26,348 nucleotides of DNA from Anaerolineales bacterium UBA2317 (GTDB lineage Bacteria; Chloroflexota; Anaerolineae; Anaerolineales; Villigracilaceae), in NCBI GenBank assembly GCA_002345215.1, contig DDVH01000028.1, positions 74,285 through 100,632 on the forward strand. Direction: 5' to 3'. Numbering within the stretch: the first letter of the stretch is position 1; every line of letters begins with the position of its first letter. Below are positions 1 to 8,157 of this stretch, in pieces. Below the pieces are notes generated by a model, which worked only from the letters and a program-made list of their open reading frames with translations, had not been told where the DNA came from and did no database searches. The position numbers were made by a program, and so were the translations under genes.

Positions 1-654
1 CAAACCTGCTGGTGGAGTTAAGGATGGGTTATTTGACACGCCACGCCCACCAGAAACGATGATGCCTGCATCGCCTAAGTTGACAGCGCTTTCAGAAGCA
101 GAGTAACCTTCAACCGTTGATTTGGCTTCGCCTTTAGCATCAACTTTATTAATAGTTCCGCTTTTGCCTGTTTCTTGATTCGGTTTTGGGAAAGCACGTC
201 CGCGTAAAGTGGCGATGACAGGTTTGCCAGAGCATGTAACTTTTTCAAATAATTTTGATTCATAAATGGGGCGAGTGGCAACAAATGAATCACCATTTGC
301 TTCTAAACCTGTTAAGTCAGTCATCACATTTGTATTTAAATCAACAGCAGACATTGCGGCAAGTTCACGCGTGCGAGCAGTTGTAGGAAACAGAATCAAG
401 TTTGGGTTAAGAGTCGAAGCGAGTGCTGATAAAGTAGAAGCATACGTCTCGGCTTGATAATCTTTCAAAGCAGAATCATCCGCAACGAAAACTTCATCTG
501 CACCATATTCAAATGCACTCTTGGCAACATCGTTTGCATTTTCACCAAACACAACCGCAACGGCTGAACCGAATTTTTTTGCAACGCCCAACGCTTCCCA
601 CGATGATGGTTGCACAGCCCCTTTGAAGTGGTCAATATAAACTAACGTTTTCAT
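1..654 (-). CDS. etfA: Electron transfer flavoprotein alpha subunit, partial (C-terminus beyond window)
   Basis: Alpha subunit of the soluble FAD- and AMP-containing heterodimer that collects electrons from acyl-CoA and related dehydrogenases. The frame is open for 218 codons from ATG 652-654 to the window edge. The N-terminal nucleotide-binding-like half begins MKTLVYIDHFKGAV and carries a PTTARTRELAA stretch typical of the family. The visible part ends just inside the FAD domain, where AGIIVSGGRGV matches the family signature. About one third of the protein, including most FAD contacts, is missing. Its ATG overlaps the TGA of etfB in an ATGA junction, which indicates translational coupling with the beta subunit. 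Identification is by family resemblance and by the paired neighbour. Confidence 0.93.
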   Translation of the reverse strand, partial: MKTLVYIDHFKGAVQPSSWEALGVAKKFGSAVAVVFGENANDVAKSAFEYGADEVFVADDSALKDYQAETYASTLSALASTLNPNLILFPTTARTRELAAMSAVDLNTNVMTDLTGLEANGDSFVATRPIYESKLFEKVTCSGKPVIATLRGRAFPKPNQETGKSGTINKVDAKGEAKSTVEGYSASESAVNLGDAGIIVSGGRGVSNNPSLTPPAGL

Positions 655-1418
655 AACACTTTCTCCGCGATGATTTTATCGGCAAGTTTTTCTGCAATTT
701 CGGCGGGGCTTTCACCAGTAATCATTTCCACAACGGTTTCGCGCGCGGGCGGCGTCATCAATTCATCGCATTTGATAATTTCTGACGGTGCTGAAATTCC
801 TAAATCACTTAACGACCAAACTGGAATTTCTGCTTTCGATGCTTTGCGAATTCCCATGAACGATGGATAACGCGGCTCGCCAATGCTTTGCACGACGCTG
901 ATAACTGCTGGAAGATTCGCTTTGACAATTTGTTTGCCTTCTTCAAGGACTCGTTCAACAGTTACGCTTCTTTCATTGACCTTGATACTGCCAGCCAACC
1001 CCAACATTGGATAGCCCGTCAGCCGCGCTGTTTGAGCAGGGGTGATGCCCGCGCCATTATCTAATGTTTGGCGACCAAAGATAACCATATCCGCACCGAT
1101 TTTTTGAATCGCCGCCGCAAGCACTTTTGCCGCGCCAAGCGTATCCAAATTATTTAATGTAGGATCAGAAATCAAAATGGCTTCATCGGCTCCCATAGCA
1201 AGCGCGTGTTTCAACGCTTCTTTTGCAGTTTCAGGTCCGATACAAATTGCAGTGACTGTGCCATTGGTCGCTTCTTTTTGTTGCAACGCACCTTCGACTG
1301 CGTATTCATCAAATGGGTTGATGACGAGTGGTGCATCTCCAAAAGATACTTGCCCACCTTCGGCTTTTACTTTCGCCTCCGAGTCTGGGACTTGTTTGAT
1401 ACATGCAATGATTTTCAA
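651..1418 (-). CDS. etfB: Electron transfer flavoprotein beta subunit
   Basis: Beta subunit of ETF, 255 residues, a normal length. It starts MKIIACIKQVPDSEAKV and has the NPFDEYAVEGAL motif, the AMP/nucleotide-binding region with FGRQTLDNGAG, and the C-terminal segment LPAVISVVQSIGEPRYPSF expected for EtfB. The best start is TTG at 1416-1418: AAGGAG lies 8 nt upstream and no in-frame ATG fits the conserved N-terminus. The gene is first of an etfB-etfA pair and overlaps etfA by 4 nt. With the thiolase at the far right of the window it suggests acyl-CoA oxidation or a similar flavin-linked pathway, but no dehydrogenase is visible here. Confidence 0.95.
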   Translation of the reverse strand: MKIIACIKQVPDSEAKVKAEGGQVSFGDAPLVINPFDEYAVEGALQQKEATNGTVTAICIGPETAKEALKHALAMGADEAILISDPTLNNLDTLGAAKVLAAAIQKIGADMVIFGRQTLDNGAGITPAQTARLTGYPMLGLAGSIKVNERSVTVERVLEEGKQIVKANLPAVISVVQSIGEPRYPSFMGIRKASKAEIPVWSLSDLGISAPSEIIKCDELMTPPARETVVEMITGESPAEIAEKLADKIIAEKVL

Positions 1419-1458
1419 AATTTGTTCTCCTTGACAAGATATTTATTAAGGTGATTTT

Positions 1459-1464
1459 ATTATA
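1459..1464 (-). promoter_or_regulatory. Probable -10 box for etfBA
   Basis: TATAAT on the minus strand, 41 nt upstream of the etfB TTG start. No convincing TTGACA-like -35 is seen at 16-18 nt. The call rests on the perfect -10 and on its position in an 82-nt AT-rich gap. Confidence 0.35.
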
Positions 1465-1500
1465 TTAATTAGATCCTGACTCAAATATCATTTTATCAAC

Positions 1501-3975
1501 TTATCGATTAGTAGAGACAGCGGTAGAAGTAGAACCAACGATGTTGTTAGCAGCATCTCGAAATTCAATAAAGATGCGATTAACAGCAGGATCAAAATTG
1601 ATACAGCCATGGAAGTTCACAAAAACTACCAGAGTTCGATTCGCGTTTGCTCCTACATTCTCCAAAATGTTATCTCCGATTATCTGTCCAGTAGCAGGGG
1701 TAGTTTCAGAAATTGTAATATTTACAGGCAACATTGCTGAACCTGTATTTGCACTCACAATAATATCTCCGCTTGCAGATGCGCCGACATTTGAAAGTGC
1801 TACTGCAAAAGCATTGGTTCCTGAGCACGCTAATTGATGCAAATCTGCTGTTGTGGTCAGTGCGATAATATCAGGTCCTGCACTTGCTGTAGCTCGTAAT
1901 AACCAGGTGTTGATACCAGGATATACGTCAGTTATTGGTAGTGAATTCATTTCAGCACGAATGTCTACATTCGTTGCATCAAATGATGAAGTTGGCGTGA
2001 ACATTAAAACATAACATATTATTCCGCTTGCGGGAATATCTAAAATTGGGTTTATTGAACCAATCACAACATTGGTCTGGCAATCTGTTTGATAATAGGC
2101 AAATGTTCCGGCTGGTTGATTTCCCATCATCAATGTAACATTTTCTGCTGGGATATTTCCTCCATTGACTAAGGTGTGGAAAATTGTCGCCAAAGTTCCA
2201 ACGGAAACACTTCTACTAGTTGGCAATAAAGAATTAAAGAGATAGGAACCAATAGATTCATATGAGCCAATGTCACAACTGCTTCCCTGTGGACGTAAAA
2301 CTCCGCGTTGATCTGTGGTGGCGCAAATTGAGTTTTTCCCTCCCGCATCAATAGCAGTACTTCCTGCTAATAGCGCTAAAGTCTGAGTAGCGCCACCATT
2401 ATTAGATAATGGTCCTAATTTAGGATCTGTTGGAATAATGTTTGTACATGTTGCTCCAGCAGGACATCCTGTAGAAATAACACTATCTTTGACGGTAGGG
2501 TTACTAGTACCGTGTTCGGAAGTACTATCATTGAAAATTTCCGAACTATCTCCCCAAAAAATACTATTTTGAATTAAGGGGCTAGCCCCACTATTGTATA
2601 ACGCGCCACCACCTTCTACAGCAGTATTTCCATGAAACGTGATGTGATTCATAGATGTATTACTATCTCGAAGATAAATAGCTCCCCCAACATAATCAGC
2701 AGAGTTATCTTTTAATGTAAGATTACTCAACATAATATTTGTATCTATTGAAGAAATATTTGCAAACGCCCCACCGAAGCCTGCAAGGTTTTCATTAAAG
2801 GTCATATTAGAAAGAGAGATAGTAGCAAAATCATACATATTAATAATTCCGCCACCACCTAGAAAAGCTTCATTGCTGTAAAATAAGGCATTATTTATGA
2901 TTAGGCTACCTCCTACATTTCTAATCCCACCACCATAGTAATAGGCAGTATTATTTTTAAAGTCAGCATTGTTAATGGTAAGAGAACTATTAGAATTATA
3001 TATTCCTCCACCAAAATGGGCAGTATTGTTGTAAAACAATGCATCAGTCAAGGTAATAGTACTATCAACATTCCACATTCCTCCACCAGCACTACCGAGG
3101 CTTGCATTGGGCCATCCCATGTGGTTTGCTAGATTGTTACTAAAAGTGATATTTGTTAGGTTCATTGTGCTGTTTTTGTTATACATTCCTGCCCCGCCAC
3201 ATGAACCTAACAAAGTGGTTGTAGCTTGGTTAGAAAGAAATGTAACGTTTGTCATTGTTAAGATACTATTATCACTATATATACCACCGCCTAAACATTG
3301 GCCACTATAACTGATTTGAGTAACGACATTATTATTGAAAATCACATTTGTGAAAGTGGGATTACCATTTATATTATATACTCCGCCGCCTGCACCATTC
3401 TCTGTATTGGGAGGAGATACAATATTTGAATCAAAAACAATGTTATGTAAAGTTGGGCTTCCACTGTCGTTATACATTCCTGCGCCGAAACTATGCTGGG
3501 CAACACCATTTGCATATCCTGCTGTAATTGTAAATCCGCTCAACACTGTTGCATTGGTTGTTCCATTACTAATTACCACATGATATGAGTTATCAGTTGG
3601 ATCCCCTTCTAAACCAATATTGCCACTTAATATAGTAAAACTAGCATCAGTTGAGCGTTCATCACGTTGAGTTTCAATGCCTAAAAAACCACCATACAAT
3701 GAAACGTCATCTTTCATCACAAAACTAATTGTCCTATCTACCCCTACTGTTGGATAATAAGTACCTTGCATTAGCCAAATCTCATCTCCCTGGGTCGAAA
3801 TTGTGATTGCATACTGTAAATCACAAGCATTTGTCCAATTGTTACATGTACCACTTATCAAACCATTTTCGTTTGCGTAGATGATAGAGGCCGCTAAGAC
3901 CCGATTAGTCGGGGATAATAAAGACGACAATAAAATCAATAATACGAAACTGTACCCTAAGTTCTTGAGTTTCAT
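1501..3975 (-). CDS. Secreted right-handed beta-helix protein with choice-of-anchor Q domain
   Basis: 824-residue surface or secreted protein. Residues 1-29 are a signal peptide (KLKN, then a Leu-rich core, then VLAA). From about residue 115 to 475 there are repeated units built around GGGIYN or GGAIY followed by F-x-x-N-x-A, the pattern of chlamydial polymorphic-membrane-protein/parallel beta-helix repeats. Residues about 516-574 hold the choice-of-anchor Q signature: LSNNGGATQT, then GSTAIDAG, then DQRGVLRP and CDIGSYE. The last 250 residues are a Ser/Thr/Asn-rich tail resembling tandem Ig-like or CARDB-like adhesin domains, not identified further. AAGGA precedes the ATG. The protein is Asn/Thr-rich, as in secreted adhesins, and is probably monocistronic. 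Adhesion or glycan binding is a guess; no catalytic motif is visible. Confidence 0.85.
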   Translation of the reverse strand: MKLKNLGYSFVLLILLSSLLSPTNRVLAASIIYANENGLISGTCNNWTNACDLQYAITISTQGDEIWLMQGTYYPTVGVDRTISFVMKDDVSLYGGFLGIETQRDERSTDASFTILSGNIGLEGDPTDNSYHVVISNGTTNATVLSGFTITAGYANGVAQHSFGAGMYNDSGSPTLHNIVFDSNIVSPPNTENGAGGGVYNINGNPTFTNVIFNNNVVTQISYSGQCLGGGIYSDNSILTMTNVTFLSNQATTTLLGSCGGAGMYNKNSTMNLTNITFSNNLANHMGWPNASLGSAGGGMWNVDSTITLTDALFYNNTAHFGGGIYNSNSSLTINNADFKNNTAYYYGGGIRNVGGSLIINNALFYSNEAFLGGGGIINMYDFATISLSNMTFNENLAGFGGAFANISSIDTNIMLSNLTLKDNSADYVGGAIYLRDSNTSMNHITFHGNTAVEGGGALYNSGASPLIQNSIFWGDSSEIFNDSTSEHGTSNPTVKDSVISTGCPAGATCTNIIPTDPKLGPLSNNGGATQTLALLAGSTAIDAGGKNSICATTDQRGVLRPQGSSCDIGSYESIGSYLFNSLLPTSRSVSVGTLATIFHTLVNGGNIPAENVTLMMGNQPAGTFAYYQTDCQTNVVIGSINPILDIPASGIICYVLMFTPTSSFDATNVDIRAEMNSLPITDVYPGINTWLLRATASAGPDIIALTTTADLHQLACSGTNAFAVALSNVGASASGDIIVSANTGSAMLPVNITISETTPATGQIIGDNILENVGANANRTLVVFVNFHGCINFDPAVNRIFIEFRDAANNIVGSTSTAVSTNR

Positions 3976-4064
3976 GATTTATCCTTTTCCTTCATATGAA
4001 CACATTCCATGACTGATAGGCGTTGTTTCATTGCAAAACAAAGTTGAAATTTGGTATAAAGTAA

Positions 4065-4349
4065 TTATTTCACCATAAGCGCCATCAACATAAACAACAA
4101 ATACATCACCCCACCTGCCGCCGCGACTAGATTCGCAATTCCGTTCAAATTAGGTGAAATTCCTCGTAAAACGAAATTAATTGTGAGCAAAACCCACACG
4201 AGGGCATGTCCCCAGCGCAGGATAAAAAAGCGAAAGCCTGTGGCTGTAAGTGCTTCTTTTGGGATTAAAGTGATACTATAAATCACTGCTACAACGAGAG
4301 CAAGTCCAGCCCAAGCAAACCATGGTAAGTTGAGAAAGCCTTTAATCAT
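4065..4349 (-). CDS. Small membrane protein, three predicted helices
   Basis: 94 residues, not recognised. Hydrophobic segments lie at about 11-29, 46-63 and 70-93. Between the first two is a polar loop with IPKEALTATGFR; between the second and third a short RGISPNLNG turn. It lies 32 nt downstream of the 95-residue gene on the same strand, so the two may share a transcript. The ribosome binding site (AAGG, 11 nt upstream of ATG) is weak. No transporter or enzyme motif can be named. Confidence 0.65.
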   Translation of the reverse strand: MIKGFLNLPWFAWAGLALVVAVIYSITLIPKEALTATGFRFFILRWGHALVWVLLTINFVLRGISPNLNGIANLVAAAGGVMYLLFMLMALMVK

Positions 4350-4381
4350 TAATCTTGTAACCTTAAACTTTCAACCTATAA

Positions 4382-4669
4382 CTATTTGAATGCCGAACTG
4401 CTGAGAATTTTTCCATTTTCCAGGTCAATGTCACAGAATTGACCGCTGGTGGTGAAGGTGGAGAGGGTGCCATCTTCGTTTAATTTGACTTTGGTGAACA
4501 AAGTCCGTGCATCGGATTTTTCTGCTTTCCAGACGATATCTCCGTTGGAGCCAACCAAATACAAGTTTGATTCTCCAAACGGGAATCCGCTGTGATTTTC
4601 TAAGACGACCGTGCCTGATTTAAGTGCAATTGTCTTTTCAATTTGAGTAAAGAGGGGGGTAACTGCCAT
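4382..4669 (-). CDS. Hypothetical soluble protein, 95 residues
   Basis: No family recognised with confidence. It is soluble and beta-rich. The segment SNLYLVGSNGDIVWKAE resembles a single blade of PQQ/beta-propeller-type repeats, followed by LNEDGTLSTFTTSGQFCDIDL. One such blade could not form a propeller by itself, so the resemblance may be only to the strand pattern. AAAGGA stands upstream of the ATG, and there is a strong -10 with an overlapping palindrome 29-66 nt before the start, so this gene probably heads a small transcript with the downstream membrane protein. Confidence 0.6.
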   Translation of the reverse strand: MAVTPLFTQIEKTIALKSGTVVLENHSGFPFGESNLYLVGSNGDIVWKAEKSDARTLFTKVKLNEDGTLSTFTTSGQFCDIDLENGKILSSSAFK

Positions 4670-4697
4670 CGTGTGCCTGTCCTTTGTTGACCCGTGT

Positions 4698-4735
4698 ATT
4701 ATATCTCAAACTTGGCAAACCTACCGAGCGGTAGG
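4698..4735 (-). promoter_or_regulatory. Promoter with overlapping palindrome (possible operator)
   Basis: A perfect -10 TATAAT on the minus strand occupies 4698-4703. The -35 position is poor but is covered by CCTACCG-AG-CGGTAGG (4720-4735), a 7-bp-arm inverted repeat. Arms of this type, with ACCG facing CGGT, are common in operators of TetR-family repressors; that assignment is inference. It would control the 95-residue gene. Confidence 0.4.
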
Positions 4736-4750
4736 GAAGAAGCGTTAAAG

Positions 4751-4789
4751 AAAAAAGCCCGACGCATCTATGAATTTCTGCATCGGGCT
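4751..4789 (-). terminator. Intrinsic terminator of the 38-residue microprotein gene
   Basis: On the minus strand AGCCCGATGCA pairs with TGCGTCGGGCT (11 bp, one U-G wobble, 12-nt loop), followed directly by TTTTTT. It starts 21 nt after the TGA of the microprotein gene, which argues that this short gene is a real, separate transcript. Confidence 0.8.
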
Positions 4790-4810
4790 AGGGATTGGGA
4801 TAGTCTTCTT

Positions 4811-4927
4811 TCATTGCTCTTGAACTCCCATATTGCTGAGTTCTTCTTGGCTGTATTGGGCTACGAATAAATCTGCGCCTGCCAGAATGAGCAGTAGAAG
4901 AACCACCGCTACTGCAAATACGAACAT
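4811..4927 (-). CDS. Single-helix membrane microprotein, 38 residues
   Basis: ATG at 4925-4927 and TGA at 4811-4813. AAGGAG lies 7 nt upstream of the ATG, among the best ribosome binding sites in the window. Residues 1-18 form one hydrophobic helix (MFVFAVAVVLLLLILAGA), followed by a short polar acidic tail with FVAQYSQEELSN. An intrinsic terminator follows within 22 nt. Together these support a translated membrane microprotein. The family is not recognised. The helix has no lipobox and no clear cleavage site after it, so it is probably a bitopic protein. It could be a subunit of a membrane complex, a regulator or a type I toxin; nothing here decides. Confidence 0.65.
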   Translation of the reverse strand: MFVFAVAVVLLLLILAGADLFVAQYSQEELSNMGVQEQ

Positions 4928-5085
4928 GTTGCAACTCCTTTCTACTTCAAATAATATAACTACTTTTAATACAAAAAGATATATCCCCTAACAGTACTGT
5001 AATGGATACGCAATACAATTTTGCAAGGAGTATTTGTTTAACGAATTTAGTGGTCATTTGGTTCCGTTTTTGTTCTAAACAGTTT

Positions 5086-5160
5086 TAGCCACAGAGGTCA
5101 CAGAGAAACTGAGAAGAACCCTTAAAAAATCTCTGTGACCTCTGTGCGCTCTGTGGCTAC
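5086..5160. repeat. Palindromic intergenic repeat, CACAGAG family, copy 1
   Basis: Inverted arms TAGCCACAGAGGTCACAGAG and, on the other side, CTCTGTGACC...CTCTGTGGCTA around a short AT-rich loop. The right arm has one extra 9-nt CACAGAG-type unit. A second, diverged copy lies at 23961-24026. No gene is visible in 4928-5216 around it. Confidence 0.75.
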
Positions 5161-5216
5161 GCTCTAAAATTTCTTATTCTCTATTTTCTTTATTTGAGAT
5201 AAAATTCACCAGCAAT

Positions 5217-5300
5217 GCCGAAGTGGCGGAATTGGCAGACGCGCCACGTTCAGGGCGTGGTGAGAGCAATCTCATGAGGGTTCAAGTCCCTCCTTCGGCA
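5217..5300 (+). tRNA. tRNA-Leu (anticodon CAG)
   Basis: An 84-nt class II tRNA. The acceptor stem GCCGAAG pairs with CTTCGGC, discriminator A. The anticodon stem CCACG/CGTGG carries loop TTCAGGG, giving anticodon CAG (reads CUG). The long variable arm TGAGA-GCAA-TCTCA is typical of tRNA-Leu. The T arm is GAGGG-TTCAAGT-CCCTC. The 3' CCA is not encoded. Confidence 0.97.
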
Positions 5301-5321
5301 CAAGTTTAAGTAGAAAAAGTG

Positions 5322-5364
5322 AACAGGTAGACGGGTAAAAAAAACAGCCTTGTCTACCTGTTTT
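5322..5364 (+). terminator. Probable terminator after tRNA-Leu
   Basis: AACAGGTAGAC pairs with GTCTACCTGTT (11 bp) around a 19-nt A-rich loop, followed by TTTT at 5361-5364. It starts 22 nt after the tRNA. The long loop lowers confidence. Confidence 0.6.
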
Positions 5365-5391
5365 CGTGTGTACTTTTCACCTCTAAAATGG

Positions 5392-5397
5392 TATAAT
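5392..5397 (+). promoter_or_regulatory. -10 box of the probable gyrA promoter
   Basis: TATAAT on the plus strand, 138 nt upstream of the gyrA ATG and just past the tRNA terminator. The -35 (TGTACT at 17 nt spacing) is weak. Initiation near 5404 would give a leader of about 130 nt. Confidence 0.5.
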
Positions 5398-5434
5398 TTC
5401 ACTATAAAAAAGGCTCTCGCTTCATCTATTAGTA

Positions 5435-5469
5435 GACACGAAGTTTTTCCCCCATCTTCGTGTCTTTTT
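5435..5469 (+). terminator. Terminator-like hairpin in the gyrA leader
   Basis: GACACGAAG pairs with CTTCGTGTC (9 bp, 12-nt loop), followed by TTTTT. It lies between the -10 box and gyrA, 66 nt before the start codon. It could attenuate gyrA or end a short separate RNA of about 65 nt. A second small palindrome, AGACCTTTAAGGTCT, lies at 5507-5521 just before the ribosome binding site. Confidence 0.6.
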
Positions 5470-5534
5470 ATGCCAATTTTATGAGGGGCTTTTCTAGTAG
5501 AAACACAGACCTTTAAGGTCTTTTAGAGGAAACT

Positions 5535-8063
5535 ATGACTGACGAAACCCTACCCGTAACAAACGCAGGAAATATCGAATCCGTAGATATTGACTCACAA
5601 ATGCGCACAGCCTTCCTCGATTACGCCATGAGCGTCATCGTAGCACGTGCCTTGCCTGACGCACGTGATGGCTTAAAACCCGTTCACAGACGCATTTTGT
5701 ACTCTATGCACGAGTTGGGGATTCGTTCAAATTCGGCTTTCAAAAAATCGGCGCGTATTGTGGGTGAAGTGCTGGGTAAATATCACCCGCATGGCGATTC
5801 GGCTGTGTATGAATCAATGGCACGTATGGCGCAAGATTTTTCCATGCGCTATTTGTTGGTGGATGGTCAAGGAAACTTTGGTTCAGTAGATGGGGATGCG
5901 CCTGCCGCGATGCGTTATACCGAAGCGCGTTTGCAAAAAATGGCGGAAGAATTACTTTCAGATTTAGATAAAAACACCGTTGATTTTGGTCCAAACTTCG
6001 ACGATTCGCTTCAAGAGCCCCTCGTTCTGCCTGCTCGAGTCCCCAACCTTTTGCTTAATGGAGCATCGGGTATTGCAGTCGGTATGGCGACGAATGTTCC
6101 GCCGCAAAATTTAAGAGAATTAACTGCCGCCATTAATCATCTGATTGAAAATTATGACAAGATAGATGATGTCACAGTAGAAGATTTGATGAAGTTTGTG
6201 CTAGGACCAGACTTCCCGACGGGAGGCATGATTGTTGGCACCGAAGGAATTGTCTCCGCGTATGGAACAGGTCGAGGTCGCATTGTGATGCGTGGCATTG
6301 CTCACATCGAAGAGACAAAAGCAGGGCGTTATCAAATCAACATTACTGAAATTCCATATCAAGTTAATAAATCTACATTGATTGAACGCATTGCTGAATT
6401 GGTGCGTGATGGCAAGATTGACCAAATTTCGGATTTACGCGATGAATCTGATAAGCGCGGTATGAGCATTGTGATTGAGTTGAAGCGTGGCGCGCAACCG
6501 AAAAAAGTTTTGAATCAATTATATAAATTTACTTCTTTGCAATCTACGTTTGCGGTTCAAATGCTGGCACTGGTAGACGGCGAGCCGCGTACATTATCGC
6601 TCAAACGCTTACTGCAAATTTTTATCGAACATCGTCAAGTAGTTATCACACGTCGCTCACAATTTGAATTAGAAAAAGCAAAAGCACGCCAACATATTTT
6701 AGATGGTTATTTAATTGCATTAAATAATATTGATGCGATTATCAAAACCATTCGTGAAGCGGAAGATGTAGATACTGCCAAAACCAATTTGATGAAAAAA
6801 TTCAAATTGAGCGAATTGCAAGCCCAAGCGATTTTGGATATGCAATTGCGCCGCCTTGCCGCACTGGAACGTTGGAAAATTGAAGAAGAACATAAACAAG
6901 TTTCCGAAACCATTAAATATCTTGAAGATTTGCTTGCCAGCCCGAAAAAGATTTTGGCTTTGATTAAAGATGATATGAACGAAATCGCCGAAAAATATGG
7001 CGATGAACGTCGTACCCGTATTGCCGCCGATGCCCAAGAAAATATTCACGATGAAGATTTAATTCCTGATGAATCAGTGCTGATTAGTTTGACAGAACGT
7101 GGATATATCAAACGTGTTGCCGCAACCGTTTTCAAATCACAAAGTCGTGGCGGACGTGGCGTGAAAGGTCACACCACAAAAGAAGAAGATGAAGTTGTGA
7201 TGTTAATCCCAGCGCGTAGTCACGACACGATGTTGTTCTTCTCTGATAAAGGCAAAGTGTATTCTGAAAAAGTCTATCAAATTCCAGATTTAGACCGCGC
7301 CACAAAAGGGATTCCGCTCGTCAATATTTTGGCGTTAGGTCCGAATGAAAAAATTACAGCGGCAATGGCAGTGCGTGATTTTTCACCAAATACTTTTTGT
7401 ATGATGATGACTTGGCGTGGACGCATCAAACGTGTTTCGATGGAAGAATTCGCCTCAGTACGACCCTCCGGCTTGATTGCGCTTAACCTCGACGAAGGTG
7501 ACACTTTAGGCTGGGCGAGACTCACTTCCGGCAAAGATGAGATCATCATCGTCACCGAAAATGGTCAAGCATTGAGATTTAGCGAAACCAAAGTGAGAGC
7601 AATGGGACGTCAAGCCGCAGGCGTGAATGGCATTAAATTAAAAGCAGGTGATATTGTCACCAGTATGGATGTGATTGAAAAAGATGGCACGTTGTTAGTT
7701 GTCACCACCAAAGGTTTTGGTAAACAAACTCCTTTGAAAGAATATTCACCCAAAGGACGTGCAACCAGCGGCATCGCCACGATTGACCAAAAAGCAATCA
7801 AAGAAATTGGAAAAATCGCCGCCGCACGTGTTGTTCAAAAAGATGATGACTTGACGATTATGACAGCCAATGGCGTTGCGATACGTCTAAAGTTGAAGGA
7901 TGTGAAGCAATCCGGGCGGGCGACGCGAGGCGTGCACCTTATCAAACCGCAAGAAGGGGATAGTGTGGCTTCGATGGCTCGCATCTCTGCTGAAGATTTG
8001 AAAAAGGCTGGTGCTTCTGTTGAAGAGGCTGAAAAGGTAGAAGAACAACCGAAGTTGGTGTAA
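5535..8063 (+). CDS. gyrA: DNA gyrase subunit A
   Basis: 842-residue cleavage-religation subunit of DNA gyrase, a type II topoisomerase that introduces negative supercoils with GyrB. The breakage domain shows the active-site Tyr128 in RYTEAR and the quinolone-determining region HPHGDSAVYE, with Ser89 intact, so no classical resistance substitution is seen there. The C-terminal beta-pinwheel has a GyrA box QSRGGRG at residues 536-542, which favours gyrase over topoisomerase IV ParC. The C-terminus is acidic (EEAEKVEEQP). AGAGGA precedes ATG 5535. gyrB is not in the window, so the two subunits are not adjacent here. It is followed by a strong terminator and converges with a minus-strand gene run. 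Confidence 0.97.
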   Translation: MTDETLPVTNAGNIESVDIDSQMRTAFLDYAMSVIVARALPDARDGLKPVHRRILYSMHELGIRSNSAFKKSARIVGEVLGKYHPHGDSAVYESMARMAQDFSMRYLLVDGQGNFGSVDGDAPAAMRYTEARLQKMAEELLSDLDKNTVDFGPNFDDSLQEPLVLPARVPNLLLNGASGIAVGMATNVPPQNLRELTAAINHLIENYDKIDDVTVEDLMKFVLGPDFPTGGMIVGTEGIVSAYGTGRGRIVMRGIAHIEETKAGRYQINITEIPYQVNKSTLIERIAELVRDGKIDQISDLRDESDKRGMSIVIELKRGAQPKKVLNQLYKFTSLQSTFAVQMLALVDGEPRTLSLKRLLQIFIEHRQVVITRRSQFELEKAKARQHILDGYLIALNNIDAIIKTIREAEDVDTAKTNLMKKFKLSELQAQAILDMQLRRLAALERWKIEEEHKQVSETIKYLEDLLASPKKILALIKDDMNEIAEKYGDERRTRIAADAQENIHDEDLIPDESVLISLTERGYIKRVAATVFKSQSRGGRGVKGHTTKEEDEVVMLIPARSHDTMLFFSDKGKVYSEKVYQIPDLDRATKGIPLVNILALGPNEKITAAMAVRDFSPNTFCMMMTWRGRIKRVSMEEFASVRPSGLIALNLDEGDTLGWARLTSGKDEIIIVTENGQALRFSETKVRAMGRQAAGVNGIKLKAGDIVTSMDVIEKDGTLLVVTTKGFGKQTPLKEYSPKGRATSGIATIDQKAIKEIGKIAAARVVQKDDDLTIMTANGVAIRLKLKDVKQSGRATRGVHLIKPQEGDSVASMARISAEDLKKAGASVEEAEKVEEQPKLV

Positions 8064-8077
8064 GAAAAAATCTTGCT

Positions 8078-8107
8078 CCCTGCGCCGTCTCGGCGCAGGG
8101 TTTTTTT
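8078..8107 (+). terminator. gyrA: Intrinsic terminator of gyrA
   Basis: CCCTGCGCCG-TCT-CGGCGCAGGG, a perfect 10-bp GC-rich stem, followed by TTTTTTT, starting 15 nt after the gyrA stop codon. Confidence 0.95.
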
Positions 8108-8115
8108 AATTAAAT

Positions 8116-8137
8116 AAGCCGCCGAAGACGGCGGCTT
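8116..8137 (-). terminator. Hairpin downstream of the converging minus-strand gene
   Basis: AAGCCGCCG-TCTT-CGGCGGCTT on the minus strand, a perfect 9-bp stem followed by the broken T-rich run ATTTAATT. It lies 20 nt beyond the stop of the 70-residue membrane protein gene and back to back with the gyrA terminator. Confidence 0.6.
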
Positions 8138-8157
8138 GAGCTATTAAGAAGTTATTT

